Source: JBGTGG01 sp964398945
Lineage (GTDB): Bacteria; Bacteroidota; Bacteroidia; Cytophagales; Cyclobacteriaceae
Direction of reading: 5' to 3'
Length of the DNA stretch: 64,000 nt
Assembly (NCBI GenBank): GCA_964398945.1
Contig: CAYNOT010000021.1
Location: forward strand, 1-64,000
Shown: in pieces, positions 6,750-16,679 of the stretch
How the letters are laid out: each line of letters starts with the position of its first letter
Position numbering within the stretch: the stretch's first letter is position 1
The notes under the pieces: model-generated
Told to the model about the DNA's origin: nothing
Databases searched by the model: none
Seen by the model: only the letters and a program-made list of their open reading frames with translations
Position numbers and translations under genes: made by a program

Positions 6750-9416
6750 ATGAAATTTAAACTTTTACTGGCTGTCTGTTTTTTAACTCTTTTTTCCTGC
6801 CGCGAAAATCCAACCTACAAGCAGGCGGACTTACCACTAGAAGAACGGATTGATGATTTACTTTCCCGCATGACTCTGGAAGAAAAATTCTGGCAGTTGT
6901 TTATGATCCCGGGTGACCTTTCGGATGGAAAAGAAAAATACAAACACGGGATATTTGGTTTTCAGGTTGCCACAAAAGGAAAGTCCGGAAATGAAGCGGA
7001 ACAGTTGCTGGATTATTCCGGGGAAGGGACAGCCCTGGAAACAGCCCTCTTAATCAACGACATTCAAAAATATTTTATAGAAGAAACACGATTGGGAATC
7101 CCGATCATTCCTTTTGATGAAGCGCTGCATGGTTTGGTTAGGGAAGGGGCAACTGTTTTTCCGCAGGCCATTGGGTTGGCCGCCACTTGGGACACATTGT
7201 TGATGCAGGAAGTGGCGCATGCCATTGCCATGGAAACAAAGACAAGAGGAATCCGGCAAATACTTTCTCCTGTGCTAAACATTGCACGCGATGTGCGCTG
7301 GGGAAGAACGGAAGAGACCTACGGTGAAGATCCATTTCTCACAACACAAATGGGATTGTCTTTTATAGTACCATTTGAAAAATTGGGGGTGATCACTACA
7401 CCCAAACATTTTGCTGCCAATGTGGGCGATGGGGGAAGAGATAGCTATCCGATCCATTATAATGAGCGGTTGTTTGAAGAGATTTATTTTCCGGCTTTCA
7501 AAGCTGTTGTTGAAAAAGGAAATGCGGGCTCCATCATGACGGCATACAATTCAGTGGATGGAAGGCCGGGTTCCGCGAATGATTGGTTGCTCAACAAAAA
7601 ATTAAAAGAAGAATGGGGTTTTGATGGGTTTGTGATTTCGGATGCAGGCGCAACAGGCGGTGCGAACGTATTGCATTTCACTGCCACAGACTATGCCGAT
7701 GCAACACGGCAAGCATTGGAGAATGGACAAGATGTGATCTTTCAAACTTCGTACGATCATTATCCGCTTTTTTATGAAGCTTTTGAGAAAGGCTTGATTA
7801 AAGAGCGTGCAATTGATGATGCAGTCAGAAGAGTGCTTCGGGCAAAATTTAAATTGGGATTATTTGAGAACCCGTATGTGGATGTCGCTGAAGTTGAGAA
7901 GTGGCAGCAAGCAAACATGGACAGGCAAGTGGCAAAGAAAGCAGCGTTAGCGTCTATAGTTTTATTAAAGAATGAAAATAATGTCCTTCCACTCGCTAAG
8001 AATTTAAAATCAATTGCTGTGATTGGTGTAGATGCGGTGGAAGGAAGATTGGGTGGTTATGCGGGCCCGGGAACAAAAACTGTTTCTATAATAGAAGGAT
8101 TAAAAAACAAGTTGGGCGGACCCACAACGTTTCATTATGCAAGGGGATGTGGAAGGGAATCAAAAGAATTTGTCACCGTGCCAACGGAACAACTTTCTTC
8201 TTTGGAAAATGGTAAAAGAGTAAACGGGCTCATGGGTGAATATTTTAACAACCCTGTGTTGGAAGGAACACCCGCGTTAACACGGGTTGATCCGGTTATT
8301 GATTTTCGCTGGACCTTGTTTTCACCTGATCAGGAAAAGATAAATTATGATTGGTATTCTGCGCGCTGGACGGGCAAACTGGTTTCGCCAGCAACCGGGC
8401 GTTTTAAGATTGGCATAAAGGGCGATGATGGCTACAGACTCTATATTAACAATAAACCGGTGCTTGACAATTGGAAGAAACAAACCGTGCAAACCAAAGT
8501 TGTCGATTATGAATTTAAAAAGGACCAGGAATATGATATTAAAATTGAATTCTTTGAAACAACAGGCAATGTTTGGTTTAGCTTGGTGTGGAATGTTGGT
8601 GTAGAAGAAAGTTGGAAGAATGAAATTAGTGAGGCAGTTACTATAGCCCGGCAAAGTGATGTAGCGATTGTGGTGGTGGGAATTGAAGAAGGCGAGTTTA
8701 AAGACCGCGCATTTCTTTCGTTGCCCGGTCATCAGGAAAAACTTATTGAGGAAGTTTCAGCAACAGGAAAACCGGTAGTTGTGCTGTTGGTCGGGGGAAG
8801 TGCAATCACCATGACCAACTGGATCAACAACGTTCCTGCAATTATTGATGTTTGGTATCCGGGCGATGAAGGTGGCCATGCTGTTGCGGATGTGTTGTTT
8901 GGTGATTACAATCCTGCTGGTCGTTTGCCAATCACATTTCCAATGCACGAAGCACAATTGCCGTTGTATTACAATCACAAGCCAACAGGAAGGGGCGATG
9001 ATTATAATAACCTTACAGGTAAACCTTTGTTTCCGTTTGGTTATGGTTTGAGTTATACTTCTTTTCAGTATAGCGATTTGCAATTTGATAAACCCGTAAT
9101 TCATTCGAACGAAAATATAACCGTCCGTTTTAAAATCACGAATACCGGATTATATGATGGTGATGAAGTAGTGCAATTGTACATAAAGGATTTAGTGGCT
9201 TCAGTGGCTCGGCCAATACAGGAATTGAAAGGCTTTCAGCGGATCCATATTAAGAAAGGGGAGACCAAAGATTTGAAATTTGTGATCACACCTGATTTAT
9301 TGAAGATGCTTGATCTGAATTTGAATAGTGTCGTTGAACCCGGGGAATTTAGGATGATGATTGGAAGCTCTTCAAATGATATCAGGTTGCGAGGAGCTAT
9401 TACTGTAATAAATTAA
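6750..9416 (+). CDS. GH3 family beta-glucosidase with PA14 domain, lipoprotein
   Basis: The 888-residue glycoside hydrolase acts on beta-linked glucosides or related sugars. The N terminus (CFLTLFSC) is a lipoprotein signal with Cys17, so export to the envelope is expected. The GH3 N-domain contains LSPVLNIARDVRWGR and the nucleophile Asp298 in FDGFVISDAG. The GH3 C-domain is split by a PA14 domain at about 490-620 (GLMGEYFNNP, FKIGIKGDDGYRLYINN). A fibronectin III-like domain forms the last 110 residues. PA14 inserts in GH3 enzymes usually bind sugar near the active site and tune chain length. The gene is 12 bp ahead of an exported oxidoreductase and probably cotranscribed with it. Confidence 0.93.
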   Translation: MKFKLLLAVCFLTLFSCRENPTYKQADLPLEERIDDLLSRMTLEEKFWQLFMIPGDLSDGKEKYKHGIFGFQVATKGKSGNEAEQLLDYSGEGTALETALLINDIQKYFIEETRLGIPIIPFDEALHGLVREGATVFPQAIGLAATWDTLLMQEVAHAIAMETKTRGIRQILSPVLNIARDVRWGRTEETYGEDPFLTTQMGLSFIVPFEKLGVITTPKHFAANVGDGGRDSYPIHYNERLFEEIYFPAFKAVVEKGNAGSIMTAYNSVDGRPGSANDWLLNKKLKEEWGFDGFVISDAGATGGANVLHFTATDYADATRQALENGQDVIFQTSYDHYPLFYEAFEKGLIKERAIDDAVRRVLRAKFKLGLFENPYVDVAEVEKWQQANMDRQVAKKAALASIVLLKNENNVLPLAKNLKSIAVIGVDAVEGRLGGYAGPGTKTVSIIEGLKNKLGGPTTFHYARGCGRESKEFVTVPTEQLSSLENGKRVNGLMGEYFNNPVLEGTPALTRVDPVIDFRWTLFSPDQEKINYDWYSARWTGKLVSPATGRFKIGIKGDDGYRLYINNKPVLDNWKKQTVQTKVVDYEFKKDQEYDIKIEFFETTGNVWFSLVWNVGVEESWKNEISEAVTIARQSDVAIVVVGIEEGEFKDRAFLSLPGHQEKLIEEVSATGKPVVVLLVGGSAITMTNWINNVPAIIDVWYPGDEGGHAVADVLFGDYNPAGRLPITFPMHEAQLPLYYNHKPTGRGDDYNNLTGKPLFPFGYGLSYTSFQYSDLQFDKPVIHSNENITVRFKITNTGLYDGDEVVQLYIKDLVASVARPIQELKGFQRIHIKKGETKDLKFVITPDLLKMLDLNLNSVVEPGEFRMMIGSSSNDIRLRGAITVIN

Positions 9417-9428
9417 AATTTTTTAGGG

Positions 9429-10535
9429 ATGCTAAATAGAATTGTAACCATACTGTTTTTCTTTCTTTCGCTGGTGATCGAAATAAATGCCCAAAACCCA
9501 CCCCTTCGAATTGGCATCGCTGGACTTACCCACACGCATGTGCATTGGATATTAGGCCGTGAAAAAATTGGTGACATCGAAATTGTTGGCATTGCTGAAC
9601 CGAACCTGGCATTGGCGGAACGTTATGCCAATCAACATGGCTTCTCAATGGACCTTGTTTATCCGACACTCAAGGAAATGTTAGATGCATCAAAACCGGA
9701 AGCGGTAACGGCTTTTGGATCCATCTTTGAACATTTGGAAGTAGTGGAGTTATGTGCCCCGAAAGGAATTCACGTGATGGTGGAAAAACCGTTGGCAGTG
9801 AATTTATCACATGCAAAGAAAATGGAAGCGCTTGCAAAGAAGCATAACATTCATTTACTCACCAATTACGAAACAACCTGGTATCCATCCAATCACGAAG
9901 CATACGCGCTACTTGCCAGCGGGACTATTGGTGACCTTAGAAAAATTGTGGTGCGTGATGGTCATCGTGGACCAAAAAAGATTGGGATCAATAGTGAATT
10001 TCTGGATTGGCTAACTGATCCTGTTCAAAACGGAGGTGGTGCCATTACAGATTTTGGTTGCTATGGTGCAAATCTGGTTACGTGGTTGCAAAAAGGAATG
10101 CGGCCTAAAACGGTAACTGCAGTTGTGCAGCAATTACAACCGGGGAATAATCCAAAAGTAGATGACGATGCCACGATTATTTTAACGTACGATAATTCGA
10201 ATGCCACCATACAAGCTTCCTGGGATTGGCCCATCGGAAGAAAGGATATGGAAATCTATGGTCTAACGGGCGTGCTCTATTCAGATAACAAAAACACATT
10301 GCGGGTTCGGATAGCCGAGGGGTATGATGGTTATGATGAGCAAACTTTTCAGCTGGTGGAAAGGGAATATCCTGTTAATGACCCTTTTTCATTTTTTGTA
10401 GCGGTGATACGAAACGAGATGGCAGTAAAGCCTTATGACCTTTCATCGTTGGAAAACAATATGGTAGTAGTGGAAATCCTGGATGCTGCCCGGGAAAGTG
10501 CCAAAACTGGCAAAACCATTCCGTTAAAACACTGA
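9429..10535 (+). CDS. Exported Gfo/Idh/MocA family oxidoreductase
   Basis: The 368-residue protein starts with a clear signal peptide (IVTILFFFLSLVIEINAQ) followed by a Rossmann segment, LRIGIAGLTHTHV. EKPLAVN near residue 118 is the conserved Lys-Pro motif of the family, and the C-terminal half is the usual alpha/beta substrate domain. Family members are NAD(P)-dependent sugar or inositol dehydrogenases, and exported versions with tightly bound NAD are known. The position right after a GH3 glucosidase suggests a role in processing released sugars or sugar derivatives. The substrate is unknown. Confidence 0.87.
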   Translation: MLNRIVTILFFFLSLVIEINAQNPPLRIGIAGLTHTHVHWILGREKIGDIEIVGIAEPNLALAERYANQHGFSMDLVYPTLKEMLDASKPEAVTAFGSIFEHLEVVELCAPKGIHVMVEKPLAVNLSHAKKMEALAKKHNIHLLTNYETTWYPSNHEAYALLASGTIGDLRKIVVRDGHRGPKKIGINSEFLDWLTDPVQNGGGAITDFGCYGANLVTWLQKGMRPKTVTAVVQQLQPGNNPKVDDDATIILTYDNSNATIQASWDWPIGRKDMEIYGLTGVLYSDNKNTLRVRIAEGYDGYDEQTFQLVEREYPVNDPFSFFVAVIRNEMAVKPYDLSSLENNMVVVEILDAARESAKTGKTIPLKH

Positions 10536-10623
10536 GTAAGAAAAATCACACTATGTATTTGTGGAGGGTTGTGTTTTTTCTGGTTAAATTTATTACCAAT
10601 ATAAAAATTAGAACCATACACGT

Positions 10624-11061
10624 ATGAAAACAGTAAACGTTTACCTGAACTTTGATGGAAACTGTGAAGAAGCTTTCACATTTTACCAGTCCGTATTGGG
10701 TGGACAATTGGAATTAAATAAATTTTCTGAGATGCCGGAGAACCCGGAGTATCCCATGAAGGAAGAAGATAAGAATAAGATCATGCACGTAAGCTTGCCT
10801 GTTAGTAAGGAAACGGTACTTATGGGAAGTGATACAATGGGTGGTTACGGACCGCCTTTTGTTCAAGGAAATAACTTTTCAATTTCTGTTCATCCCGAAA
10901 CAAAAGAAGATGCCGATAAAATTTTTGCAGGGTTGTCGAGCGGAGGAAATGTAACGATGCCCATGGCCGATGCATTCTGGGGATCTTATTTTGGAATGCT
11001 GACCGATAAATTTGGAATCAATTGGATGCTAAATGTGGATTTGCAAAATGGGAATGGATAG
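10624..11061 (+). CDS. VOC family protein (PhnB/glyoxalase-like)
   Basis: The 145-residue protein has the VOC superfamily layout: MKTVNVYLNFDGNCEEAFTFY at the N terminus, then DTMGGYGPPFVQGNNFSISV and DAFWGSYFGMLTDKFGINWML near the end. This C-terminal pattern is that of PhnB-like (3-demethylubiquinone-9 3-methyltransferase-like) VOC proteins. The substrate is unknown and the metal ligands of true glyoxalase are not evident. It is probably a single-gene unit, 88 bp after the oxidoreductase. Confidence 0.85.
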   Translation: MKTVNVYLNFDGNCEEAFTFYQSVLGGQLELNKFSEMPENPEYPMKEEDKNKIMHVSLPVSKETVLMGSDTMGGYGPPFVQGNNFSISVHPETKEDADKIFAGLSSGGNVTMPMADAFWGSYFGMLTDKFGINWMLNVDLQNGNG

Positions 11062-11349
11062 AAAAATCAAATGGTAGTCTGCAAAGATACCCAACCGCCA
11101 GAGGCCACTATATATACTAATTATAAAGCGATTCTTTTGTGAGCTATCAGACGTAATATGCTTATTGCGTGGAAATGACTTGTATCAGATATTTCAAATG
11201 GGTAGGCCGCGCGACTGCGAACGAACCGGGGCCCGTTAATCAATCAGAAAATCGTTGTCATCCCTTTCTATCGTTCCAATTGTTAATAGAACCAATCGGA
11301 TACTGATTTCTCAGCAGAATCTGCTTTCTTCGCAGTTGGTAAGTGTGCT

Positions 11350-13650
11350 ATGGCTGGAAAGAAAAAGAACTTCAAGAAAAAAATTACAAGAATCGGTATT
11401 CGTGTGCTTTCCATCCTTATGGGATTGGGCTTCCTTTTTTTTGCCGCTGTTTACCTTGGATTGTTCGGCCACCTTCCTTCTGCTGAAGAACTTTCAAAAC
11501 TCCAGCATAACCAGTCTTCGGAAATACTGGATGTAAATGGGAAGCCAATTGGCCACCTGTACCGTTTTTATCACGCAAGCATAAAGTATGAGCAATTACC
11601 GGAACATTTGGTGCATGCGCTGGTGAGTACGGAGGATGTTCGCTTCTATGATCATCATGGTATTGATTACCGGAGTTTGTTGCGCGTTTTTTTCAAGACG
11701 ATCCTTTTGCAAGATCAATCCTCCGGAGGAGGGAGCACAATTACACAGCAATTGGCGAAGAACCTGTTTCCAAGGGCCAACGGTTTTTTATCCTTGCCGG
11801 GTGCGAAAGTAAAAGAGATGATCATTGCTACCCGGTTGGAGAAGGTGTATTCCAAAGAAGAAATCCTTGCGTTGTACTTAAACAGTGTAACGTTTTCCGA
11901 CAATACGTTTGGTGTGGCAAGTGCTGCCCGGACTTTTTTTAATAAACCGGTTTCAGATTTAACGATAGAAGAATCCGCTACGTTGATTGGGATGCTGAAA
12001 GCAACCTATACCTATAATCCACGCGTGTATCCGGAGCGAAGTTTAGGAAGGCGCAATGTGGTGATCAACCAAATGGTGAATTATGATTTCTTAACGGAAG
12101 AACAGGCTAAATTATTGGTAGGGAAACCATTGGTTTTGAATTATAAACCGTTTGATACCCATGAAGGATCGGCTCCGTATTTCATCGAAGAAGTTCGAAA
12201 GGCATTGGTAAAGTGGGTAAAGGAAAACCCAAAAGAAGATGGAAGTTTATACGATATCTATGGCGAAGGTTTAAAAATCCATACAACCCTTGATGTTCGG
12301 ATGCAGACTGCTGCAGAAGAAGCCATGCAAGCACACATGGCGGCACTTCAGAAAGCATTCGAAAATAATTGGGGATCGCGGGCCCCCTGGACAACAAACA
12401 AAGCAATTTTAGAAACGGCACTGACACGCAATCGGGAATACCAACGCTTGAAAAAAAGTGGGCTTAACCGTTCTCAAATTATAGATTCACTTTCGATTAA
12501 GCGGAAGATGCGCTGGTTCTCCTGGGAGAAAGGTGAGGAGGAGGTTACCGCCAGTGTGGTGGATAGTTTGTTGCACCATCTCAAGCAATTGCAGAGTGGT
12601 TTTTTGGTGATCACACCACAGACCGGTGCGGTGAAGGTTTGGATTGGTGGTATCGATCACCATTATTTTCAATATGATCACATCAGCCAGGGCAAGCGTC
12701 AGGTGGGCTCAACATTTAAACCCATTGTGTATACGGCTGCGTTGGAAAAAGGTGTGGAGCCTTGCGATTATTTTCCTGCCCGTGCAGTCACCTATTCCAA
12801 CATGGAAGACTGGACACCTACCAATAGTGAAAATGTGGATTTTCTTCACAAAAATTATTCAATGAAGGCGGCATTAAAGAAATCATTGAACACCGTTTCT
12901 GTAAAAATATTGGAAGAGACCGGAATCAATAATGTGCTCGACCTTGCAAAGCAATTACAAATAAAATCGCAGCTACCGCATGTCCCTTCACTGGCGCTGG
13001 GTGCCGGGGAAGTTAGCATACTGGAACTGGCCGGGGCGTATGCGGGTTTTGCAAACGATCGAAAACCGGTGGCCCCTTATTTCATTTCCAGGATCACCGA
13101 CAGGAGCGGAAAGGTGTTGGCCACATTTGAACCGGAAACTTTTTCAGCAGCTTTCTCAGAGAATTCACAAACCTTGATGATTGAAATGATGAAAAGTGTA
13201 GTGAATGAAGGAACGGCCTCACGATTGCGCTGGAAGTATGGAATAAAAAATGACATAGCAGGAAAGACCGGTACCACACAAGCGAACAAGGATGGTTGGT
13301 TCGTAGGCGTTACGCCAAAACTGGTAGCAGTTTCATGGGTAGGCGCGGATGATGGCAGGATTAGTTTTAAGGACACCAACATCGGGCAGGGTGCCAATTC
13401 AGCATTGCCAATCTTTGCAATTTTTATGCAAAAAATAAATGCCGATAAATCATTAAGTACGTTTACGAATGCGCGATTTCCCGAACCATCAAAATCGGTA
13501 TTGCGCCAGTTAAGTTGTGATGATGAAAAGGAAGATGGTTTTTTGAAGAAACTATTTACCAACGAAGAAAAAGCCAAGACCAAAGAATTTGGTGAAACCA
13601 AAAAGAAGGGTTTCTTCGATAAGGTAAAAAAGGCGTTTAAGAAGGATTGA
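11350..13650 (+). CDS. mrcA: Penicillin-binding protein 1A (bifunctional transglycosylase/transpeptidase)
   Basis: The 766-residue class A PBP builds peptidoglycan at the outer face of the inner membrane. It has one N-terminal membrane helix (about 17-37). The GT51 domain contains STEDVRFYDHHGID (catalytic Glu) and GGGSTITQQLAKNLF. The transpeptidase domain has the SxxK box in VGSTFKP, SLN in KKSLNTV and the KTGTT box. The C terminus is Lys-rich. The start is ATG at 11350. The 288 bp upstream contain no recognisable gene. Confidence 0.93.
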   Translation: MAGKKKNFKKKITRIGIRVLSILMGLGFLFFAAVYLGLFGHLPSAEELSKLQHNQSSEILDVNGKPIGHLYRFYHASIKYEQLPEHLVHALVSTEDVRFYDHHGIDYRSLLRVFFKTILLQDQSSGGGSTITQQLAKNLFPRANGFLSLPGAKVKEMIIATRLEKVYSKEEILALYLNSVTFSDNTFGVASAARTFFNKPVSDLTIEESATLIGMLKATYTYNPRVYPERSLGRRNVVINQMVNYDFLTEEQAKLLVGKPLVLNYKPFDTHEGSAPYFIEEVRKALVKWVKENPKEDGSLYDIYGEGLKIHTTLDVRMQTAAEEAMQAHMAALQKAFENNWGSRAPWTTNKAILETALTRNREYQRLKKSGLNRSQIIDSLSIKRKMRWFSWEKGEEEVTASVVDSLLHHLKQLQSGFLVITPQTGAVKVWIGGIDHHYFQYDHISQGKRQVGSTFKPIVYTAALEKGVEPCDYFPARAVTYSNMEDWTPTNSENVDFLHKNYSMKAALKKSLNTVSVKILEETGINNVLDLAKQLQIKSQLPHVPSLALGAGEVSILELAGAYAGFANDRKPVAPYFISRITDRSGKVLATFEPETFSAAFSENSQTLMIEMMKSVVNEGTASRLRWKYGIKNDIAGKTGTTQANKDGWFVGVTPKLVAVSWVGADDGRISFKDTNIGQGANSALPIFAIFMQKINADKSLSTFTNARFPEPSKSVLRQLSCDDEKEDGFLKKLFTNEEKAKTKEFGETKKKGFFDKVKKAFKKD

Positions 13651-13776
13651 AGTACAACCTGATCTAAAAGTATCCACCAACATTAAATTAAGTGTGTGCA
13701 ATAACACACTTGGTAATTTCTTTTTCTATTCCCGATGGGTTCATTATTATTATACTTTCAATAATGAATTGATTGC

Positions 13777-15093
13777 ATGCCACTTTTTATTGTTATCTCG
13801 GGTATTGTCCTGTTGTTTGTTCTCATCGCTGTATTCAAACTCAATGCATTTATATCGTTTATAATTTCTTCCCTCTATGTAGGGATTGCGGAGGGCATGC
13901 CACTTGAAAAAGTAGTCTCCGCTATACAAACGGGCATAGGCGATACCCTTGGTTTTCTTGTTATGATTTTAGGATTGGGTGCTATGCTTGGAAAATTAGT
14001 GGCCGATAGCGGGGCCGCCCAGCGGATCACTGCGAAACTTGTTTCTTCTTTTGGATTAAAAAATATTCAATGGGCCGTAGTATTGACTGGCTTTATTGTA
14101 GGCATCCCCATGTTTTATTCGGTAGGGTTTGTCATTTTGATACCGTTGGTTTTTACGGTAGCCGTTTCCACAGGGTTGCCCTTGCTCTATGTGGGTATGC
14201 CGATGCTCGCCTCCTTGTCTGTTACGCATGGATATTTGCCACCGCATCCTGCACCTACCGCCATCGCGGTAATGTTCAATGCAGATATTGGCAAAACATT
14301 GGTATACGGAATCGTCATTGCCATTCCTGCTATTGTTATTGCAGGGCCACTGTTCTCCCGAACGATAAAGAGGATAAAAGCAACTCCGTTAAAGGAATTT
14401 TTTAACCCGGTGGTATTACGGGAAGATGAGATGCCGGGAATCGGGATCAGCATTTTTACCTCCTTGCTTCCTGTAATTTTGATTACCATTTCCACCCTCA
14501 TCAATCATTTTGTCAAGACCGGTTTTGCTTTGAAACCGGTTATAAACTTTATTGGCAATCCGGTAATTGCAATGCTACTATCTGTTCTGGTGGCTATTTA
14601 TACATTGGGCTTGGCAAGGGGAAAGAAAATGACAACCGTGATGGATTCGGTTTCAACTTCTGTATCGGGAATCACCATGATACTCTTGATTATTGCCGGG
14701 GCCGGAGCATTGAAACAAGTACTCGTGGATAGCGGAGTGAGTGATTATATTGCGCTATCGTTAAAAGGATCTGATCTGTCACCATTGTTTTTGGCATGGT
14801 TAATCGCAACCATCATACGCGTTTGTGTAGGATCAGCAACTGTAGCCGGATTAACAACAGCAGGTATTATGTTGCCAATGGTTGAAGCAACTGGTGTCAG
14901 TAAAGAATTAATGGTGTTGGCCATTGGATCCGGGAGTTTGATGTTATCGCATGTGAACGATGGTGGTTTCTGGATGTTTAAAGAATATTTTAACCTTTCC
15001 GTGAAGGAAACACTTTTAACCTGGACGGTTATGGAGACGATGGTTGGGATAATCGGATTACTTGGGGTTTTAATTTTTGATATTTTTATTTAA
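13777..15093 (+). CDS. GntP family permease, possibly DsdX-like (D-amino acid/H+ symporter)
   Basis: The 438-residue inner-membrane transporter has about a dozen hydrophobic segments and the GntP family motifs GMPMLASLSVTHGYLPPHP (about 143-161), GSATVAGLTTAGIM and SHVNDGGFWMFKEYF. The family imports gluconate or related sugar acids, but the DsdX branch imports D-serine and D-threonine. The next three genes (RidA, DSD1-type enzyme, M19 dipeptidase) favour an amino-acid substrate. It is the first gene of the operon; the RidA gene follows after 6 bp. The assignment to D-amino acids is inference from context. Confidence 0.85.
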   Translation: MPLFIVISGIVLLFVLIAVFKLNAFISFIISSLYVGIAEGMPLEKVVSAIQTGIGDTLGFLVMILGLGAMLGKLVADSGAAQRITAKLVSSFGLKNIQWAVVLTGFIVGIPMFYSVGFVILIPLVFTVAVSTGLPLLYVGMPMLASLSVTHGYLPPHPAPTAIAVMFNADIGKTLVYGIVIAIPAIVIAGPLFSRTIKRIKATPLKEFFNPVVLREDEMPGIGISIFTSLLPVILITISTLINHFVKTGFALKPVINFIGNPVIAMLLSVLVAIYTLGLARGKKMTTVMDSVSTSVSGITMILLIIAGAGALKQVLVDSGVSDYIALSLKGSDLSPLFLAWLIATIIRVCVGSATVAGLTTAGIMLPMVEATGVSKELMVLAIGSGSLMLSHVNDGGFWMFKEYFNLSVKETLLTWTVMETMVGIIGLLGVLIFDIFI

Positions 15094-15099
15094 AAGAAG

Positions 15100-15561
15100 A
15101 TGAGTACACCGACACAAAGGATCAAAGAACTGGGATTGGAATTACCTCCGGCACCCAAACCATTAGGCGTTTATAAACCGATAGTGGTGGTAGATAAATT
15201 TTTATACGTATCCGGACAAGGGCCGATCAAATCAGATGGTACATTGATGATTGGACGAGCGGGCGATGATATGACCAAGGAAGAAGCAAAATTGGTGGCG
15301 CGCCAGGTTGGGCTGACTATGCTTTCCACCATCATAACCCATTTTGGTGATTTGGATAAAATCAAAAGGGTTATAAAAGTTTTGGGGATGGTAAACAGCA
15401 CACCGGATTTTGGAAGGCAACCGTATGTCATCAATGGTTTTAGTGAATTGATGGCCGATGTTTTTGGTGAAGAAAATGGTATTGGGGTTCGGAGTGCGGT
15501 GGGGATGTTGCTTCCCGATAATATCCCTGTAGAGATTGAAGCCATGTTTGAACTTTATTGA
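15100..15561 (+). CDS. ridA: RidA family enamine/imine deaminase
   Basis: The 153-residue RidA/YjgF-type protein hydrolyses reactive enamine and imine intermediates, such as 2-aminoacrylate from serine dehydration, to keto acids. The C-terminal GVRSAVGMLLPDNIPVEIEA carries the catalytic Arg and the usual VEIEA end. It is somewhat longer than the classical 125-130 residue RidA, with an extended N terminus (MSTPTQRIKELGLELPPAP). It lies 6 bp after the permease and 2 bp before the D-amino-acid enzyme. This fits clearing the enamine that a PLP dehydratase would release. Confidence 0.9.
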   Translation: MSTPTQRIKELGLELPPAPKPLGVYKPIVVVDKFLYVSGQGPIKSDGTLMIGRAGDDMTKEEAKLVARQVGLTMLSTIITHFGDLDKIKRVIKVLGMVNSTPDFGRQPYVINGFSELMADVFGEENGIGVRSAVGMLLPDNIPVEIEAMFELY

Positions 15562-15563
15562 TT

Positions 15564-16679
15564 ATGAAAAAGCAGCAGCATTGGTTTGAAATTGAAAACG
15601 AAGGGGAAACAATTTCACCATCACTTTTAGTTTATCCGGAAAGGATTGTGGAAAATATCCATACCATGATTAGGATGGTAGGAGATGTAGAACGATTACG
15701 GCCACACATTAAAACACACAAGATGGCTGAGATCATTCAACTGCAAATGAATCTGGGCATCACAAAATTTAAATGTGCAACCATTGCTGAAGCTGAGCTA
15801 TTGGCACAATGCGGTGCGAAAGATATTCTTCTGGCCATGCAACCGGTTGGAAGGAATATTCACCGTTTTATTGAATTGATTAAAAAATATCCCGGATCCA
15901 AAATTTCCACACTTGTAGATAACCGATCTACAATTCAAGAACTCGCACATGTGGCAATAGAAAATGATTGTATTGTTTCGGTATGGCTGGATATCAATAA
16001 CGGCATGAACCGCACAGGAATCGTACCGGGTGATGAGGCGTTTGCGTTGTACAAAACTATTTCCACAGCCCCGGGTTTAGCTGCAAGCGGGTTGCATGTT
16101 TATGATGGTCATTTTCGTCAGCCGGATTTAAGCGAACGGAAAAAATTATGTGATCAGGCATTTGATTTGGTAATCCAATTAAAACAAAAACTTGAAGAAA
16201 ATAAGATTGCCGTTAGCGCAGTTGTAGCTGGAGGAACACCAACCTTTCCCATCCATTCAAAAAGGTTGGATGTTGAAGCCAGTCCGGGGACATGCTTATT
16301 ATGGGATGCCGGTTATGGTGAGTCGTTCAAGGAAATGGAATTTTTGTATGCGGCTGTATTATTTATCAGCGTCATTAGCAAACCGCTACCAGACCTGATT
16401 TGTTTTGATTTGGGGCATAAGTCGGTTGCATCAGAAATGACATTGCCCAGGGTGCGTATTATTGGTAGGGAAAATTGTAATCATATTAGTCAGAGTGAAG
16501 AGCATTTGGTTGTAACGGGCCCTGATGTTCAGGATTTACAAGTAGGGGATGTTTGTTATGCGATCCCAATTCACATTTGTCCTACGGTTGCAAAATATGA
16601 TCACGTGCTAACAGTAGAAGCAGGAAAGGTGACAGGCTCCTGGAAGGTTGCAGCGCGTGATCGAAAAATTATCATTTAA
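15564..16679 (+). CDS. DSD1-type PLP enzyme: D-serine dehydratase or D-threonine aldolase
   Basis: The 371-residue fold-type III PLP enzyme (alanine-racemase-like barrel) is of the DSD1/D-threonine aldolase family. RPHIKTHK near residue 50 holds the PLP Lys. HICPTV near the C terminus provides the HxC metal site found in eukaryotic-type D-serine dehydratase and metal-activated D-threonine aldolase. These enzymes convert D-serine to pyruvate and ammonia, or cleave D-threonine to glycine and acetaldehyde. The start at ATG 15564, 2 bp after the ridA stop, is preferred over an upstream TTG. The neighbouring RidA favours a dehydratase. Confidence 0.87.
   Translation: MKKQQHWFEIENEGETISPSLLVYPERIVENIHTMIRMVGDVERLRPHIKTHKMAEIIQLQMNLGITKFKCATIAEAELLAQCGAKDILLAMQPVGRNIHRFIELIKKYPGSKISTLVDNRSTIQELAHVAIENDCIVSVWLDINNGMNRTGIVPGDEAFALYKTISTAPGLAASGLHVYDGHFRQPDLSERKKLCDQAFDLVIQLKQKLEENKIAVSAVVAGGTPTFPIHSKRLDVEASPGTCLLWDAGYGESFKEMEFLYAAVLFISVISKPLPDLICFDLGHKSVASEMTLPRVRIIGRENCNHISQSEEHLVVTGPDVQDLQVGDVCYAIPIHICPTVAKYDHVLTVEAGKVTGSWKVAARDRKIII

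Noticed and set aside
15558..15563. TTG start for the DSD1-type enzyme
   Set aside because: It would overlap the ridA stop, and ATG 15564 is two codons downstream with natural spacing.
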